64,000 bases of DNA, from contig CP012817.1 of the NCBI GenBank assembly GCA_001936135.1, forward strand, positions 682,001 through 746,000, given 5' to 3'. The position numbers and the translations under genes were made by a program. This document shows positions 62,217 through 64,000 of this stretch, in pieces; positions within the stretch are counted from its first letter, which is position 1; each line of letters opens with the position of its first letter. Under the pieces are notes generated by a model. The model searched no databases and was not told the DNA's origin. It saw only the letters and a program-made list of their open reading frames with translations. Source of the DNA: Saccharomycopsis fibuligera x Saccharomycopsis cf. fibuligera (lineage: Eukaryota; Ascomycota; Saccharomycetes; Ascoideales; Saccharomycopsidaceae).

Positions 62217-62260
62217 TGACTCAACTGACTCAAAAAAAATGACCACTTGACTTTGACTCA
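62217..62260. promoter_or_regulatory. cluster of three TGACTCA sites upstream of the VHR gene
   Basis: TGACTCA at 62217-62223, 62226-62232 and 62254-62260, all in one orientation, 165-208 bp before the ATG. Matches the Gcn4/AP-1 consensus. It may also serve Vhr autoregulation, since the Vhr element has a TGAYT half-site by family knowledge. Confidence 0.6.
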
Positions 62261-62382
62261 ACAGGCCAACAAATTTAATGCATTTTGGCGCAAGGAAGTG
62301 AATGAGGAAAAAAAGAAAATTCCAAAATATGACAATGATTTCTCTGCAGAGTCAATCCGACTCAAAAGGGGCTTAAAGTTTG

Positions 62383-62389
62383 TCACGTG
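62383..62389. promoter_or_regulatory. Cbf1-type E-box upstream of the VHR gene
   Basis: TCACGTG, about 330 bp before the VHR ATG. Confidence 0.4.
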
Positions 62390-63790
62390 GTGATAATTCA
62401 AATCAATATCTATAGGTCTCTAATGACTGTTGCGTTATTGCAAATCTAAACATGTTCAAATACCGCCCAAGTTCAAACCGTACAAAAGGATAAGTTTTTC
62501 CGTGTGCGTTTTCTGGTTTCTATGATTCTGCAACTGGTGGCACGGCTTATAGTTAGCGATATCCGCTTTAAAAACTACACTGGAGTACCCAATTACAATA
62601 ATTATATCGCAAACAGGTCAGTTTTGAATCATAAGAAAACACATATTATACCTTAGGCAGCCTTGAGGAAAAAAAAGCAAGGATCTCAAAAAGAACCAAC
62701 GTCTTAAAGTCATTTGTTTTTCTTGCACACAAGATCGATTTATTAATGATATATGAGTGGTAGAAAATTGAGTCTTTTAAACTTGTCTATTTATCATATA
62801 CAGTATAGTTCAATTGGCACCATATAGGGGAAACTTATATAAGTGAAAATCCTGTTAGTATTGTCAATTTAGTAGTTTTGTCGATGTTGAGATAAACCTA
62901 GAGAAGATTTTAGCTTTGATGGTTGTTGTTTTTGTTTTAATTTGTTTTAAATATATGATTAATATTGACATACAAAAATATTAAGGGTCTCACTTTAGTG
63001 CCATCTTCCACTCACTTTGATAACGATGTTATCTAATTCATCAGCGTGTGATGTAGTAAACAGGACTTGAAATCGGAACGGTTTTCCCATTAAAGTCGTT
63101 GTCGTGCTGTAGGCGTGAATACATCTTCTGAAATTTTAAATATCTGTCGATCTGGATTAATTTGCGAGAGTTTTTTTTCACGTAATTTTTTCTTCACACA
63201 CCTAATAGTTAATGTAATAATAATCTTTGCCCATAAAATGGCATGTAATATATCAGATTCAGAAAGTAGTATAAGGCAAGAACTGATAATAAAGTATTAT
63301 TTCTGGTATGCAGTAGGTCATGAATTAAGGTAATTCGGGACTCCACGATTTTCAAGAATTATATAACAATGCTCTTTTCTTTAACTATTATATAATATGC
63401 ATGAAGTCATCTTTCTTCTATTAGCTAATATATTCATCTTAGTTATCTTCTCTTTATTACGGTCTTTCTTACTAGACATAACAATGAAATCTTTTCACTA
63501 CTCATTTTGAATCCATCCACTTCTTTACTTAAATGCTATGTTGCGAACATTTTCCTCCATTGTGCTCGCATTCCTGATCAGTCTGTGTTCACAACCGTCA
63601 GAAGGATCCTTGAAGTTGTCGAAAATCTTGTATAAAGGTCGGTGACGTGTTCCTTTTAATTTGTGTATATAGCGATGGGTGGAATAAATGACAAGCCGAA
63701 CATACCCACCGATAACGATAATGACCATAATACGTGTTTAAAAATACTTAGTAGAGAACAACTCCTTTTAAACACAACATGCTAACTCCG

Positions 63791-63873
63791 TCCTTATTAG
63801 CTCAGTTGGTAGAGCGTTCGGCTTTTATATATAAGGAACCGAAATGTCCAGGGTTCGAGCCCCTGATGAGGAG
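63791..63873 (+). tRNA. tK(UUU): tRNA-Lys(UUU) with a 10-nt intron
   Basis: 83 bases, 73 after splicing. The acceptor stem TCCTTAT pairs with ATGAGGA, with discriminator G. D-arm AGCTCAGTTGGTAGAGC, anticodon stem TTCGG/CCGAA with loop C-T-TTT-A-A, and T-arm CAGGGTTCGAGCCCCTG (A and B boxes intact). The anticodon TTT is at 63824-63826. The intron is 63828-63837, one base 3' of the anticodon at the canonical place. A T-rich terminator (TTCTTTTTTG) follows. Sequence matches yeast tK(UUU), whose intron is longer (about 23 nt). Confidence 0.97.
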
Positions 63874-63884
63874 TTCTTTTTTGC
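63874..63884 (+). terminator. Pol III terminator of tRNA-Lys
   Basis: T-rich run TTCTTTTTTG immediately after the tRNA 3' end. Confidence 0.75.
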
Positions 63885-64000
63885 AACAATTTCAATTACA
63901 CTCCTTCAAATTTTTTGTTATAGTCGCTTCTGTTTTTCTTTCAGCAAGATTTTTGTTGAATGTTTTAAGACTTAGATTAGCTTTCACGCCATATTGATAA

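Larger units (their letters stand above)
62053..63790. other. intergenic region VHR / tRNA-Lys
   Basis: 1.7 kb of AT-rich DNA. The proximal part has the TGACTCA cluster and a Cbf1-type site. Beyond about 62450 I see no gene, repeat or element remnant, although tRNA flanks are common insertion sites. Confidence 0.5.

Noticed and set aside
63525-63728. 67-codon minus-strand frame near the tRNA
   Set aside because: Starts with ATG but has no recognisable domain or promoter; length is expected by chance.

Overview
This is a stretch of yeast nuclear chromosome from the Saccharomycotina. It is AT-rich, has a yeast nuclear protein set, and carries short introns with near-perfect GTATGT/GTAAGT, TACTAAC and YAG signals. 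The proteins are rich in Asn/Gln/Ser/Asp runs, the intergenic DNA is full of T/A tracts and microsatellites, Leu codons are mostly TTG, and the gene families look like Candida/Lodderomyces. I infer a CTG-clade species (Candida parapsilosis/Lodderomyces-like). The species and the CUG=Ser reading are inference, because no diagnostic tRNA-Ser(CAG) lies in the window. Leu residues written from CTG codons could really be Ser.

Layout, left to right: the 5'-truncated SPX-EXS phosphate exporter SYG1/XPR1 with two tiny internal exons (46-3812, +); a two-RRM protein (5742-7892, +); a three-exon secreted, GPI-type, eight-cysteine CFEM-like gene hidden by its introns (8179-9535, -); HIS1 (10897-11978, -); RPS28 with a 712-nt intron (12520-13435, +); a Pho80-type cyclin with a six-base first exon (15016-17285, -); PET117 (18108-18481, +); the GID E3 subunit RMD5 (18855-21113, -); NOP4 (21540-23720, +); a Zn2Cys6 regulator (24287-26608, +); SGF11 (27726-28248, -); an FCY2-type permease (30381-31907, +); SEN34 (33221-34570, -); NCA2 (34928-37480, +); PIN3/LSB1 (37771-38553, -); a YPR153W-like membrane protein (38918-39340, -); PRE9 (39625-40555, -); MET12 (40929-42986, -); URN1 (43395-44948, +); PHB1 (45276-46136, -); TIF32 (46528-49413, +); NCE102 (50347-50868, +); a large acidic protein, perhaps Caf130-like (52753-56379, +); a 3.3-kb convergent gap; a VHR-family regulator (59692-62052, -); and an intron-bearing tRNA-Lys(UUU) (63791-63873, +).

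The genes are housekeeping and do not form one pathway. Themes are translation and ribosome assembly (RPS28, NOP4, TIF32, SEN34, tRNA-Lys), protein turnover (RMD5, PRE9), mitochondria (PET117, NCA2, PHB1), membrane transport (SYG1, FCY2-like, NCE102) and metabolism (HIS1, MET12). Gcn4-type TGA(C/G)TCA sites lie upstream of HIS1, MET12/URN1 and the VHR gene. Cbf1-type TCACATGA/TCACGTG sites lie upstream of RPS28 and PHB1/TIF32. Eight of about 25 protein genes have spliceosomal introns that I could place from splice signals, phase and protein alignment. I saw no virus-derived or LTR element and no CRISPR array. The most interesting items are the hidden CFEM-like gene, a roughly 130-150-residue acidic insertion inside the RMD5 RING finger, the tandem CGG-TA-CCG palindrome upstream of the permease, the TGACTCA cluster before the VHR gene, and the long convergent gap at 56.4-59.7 kb.
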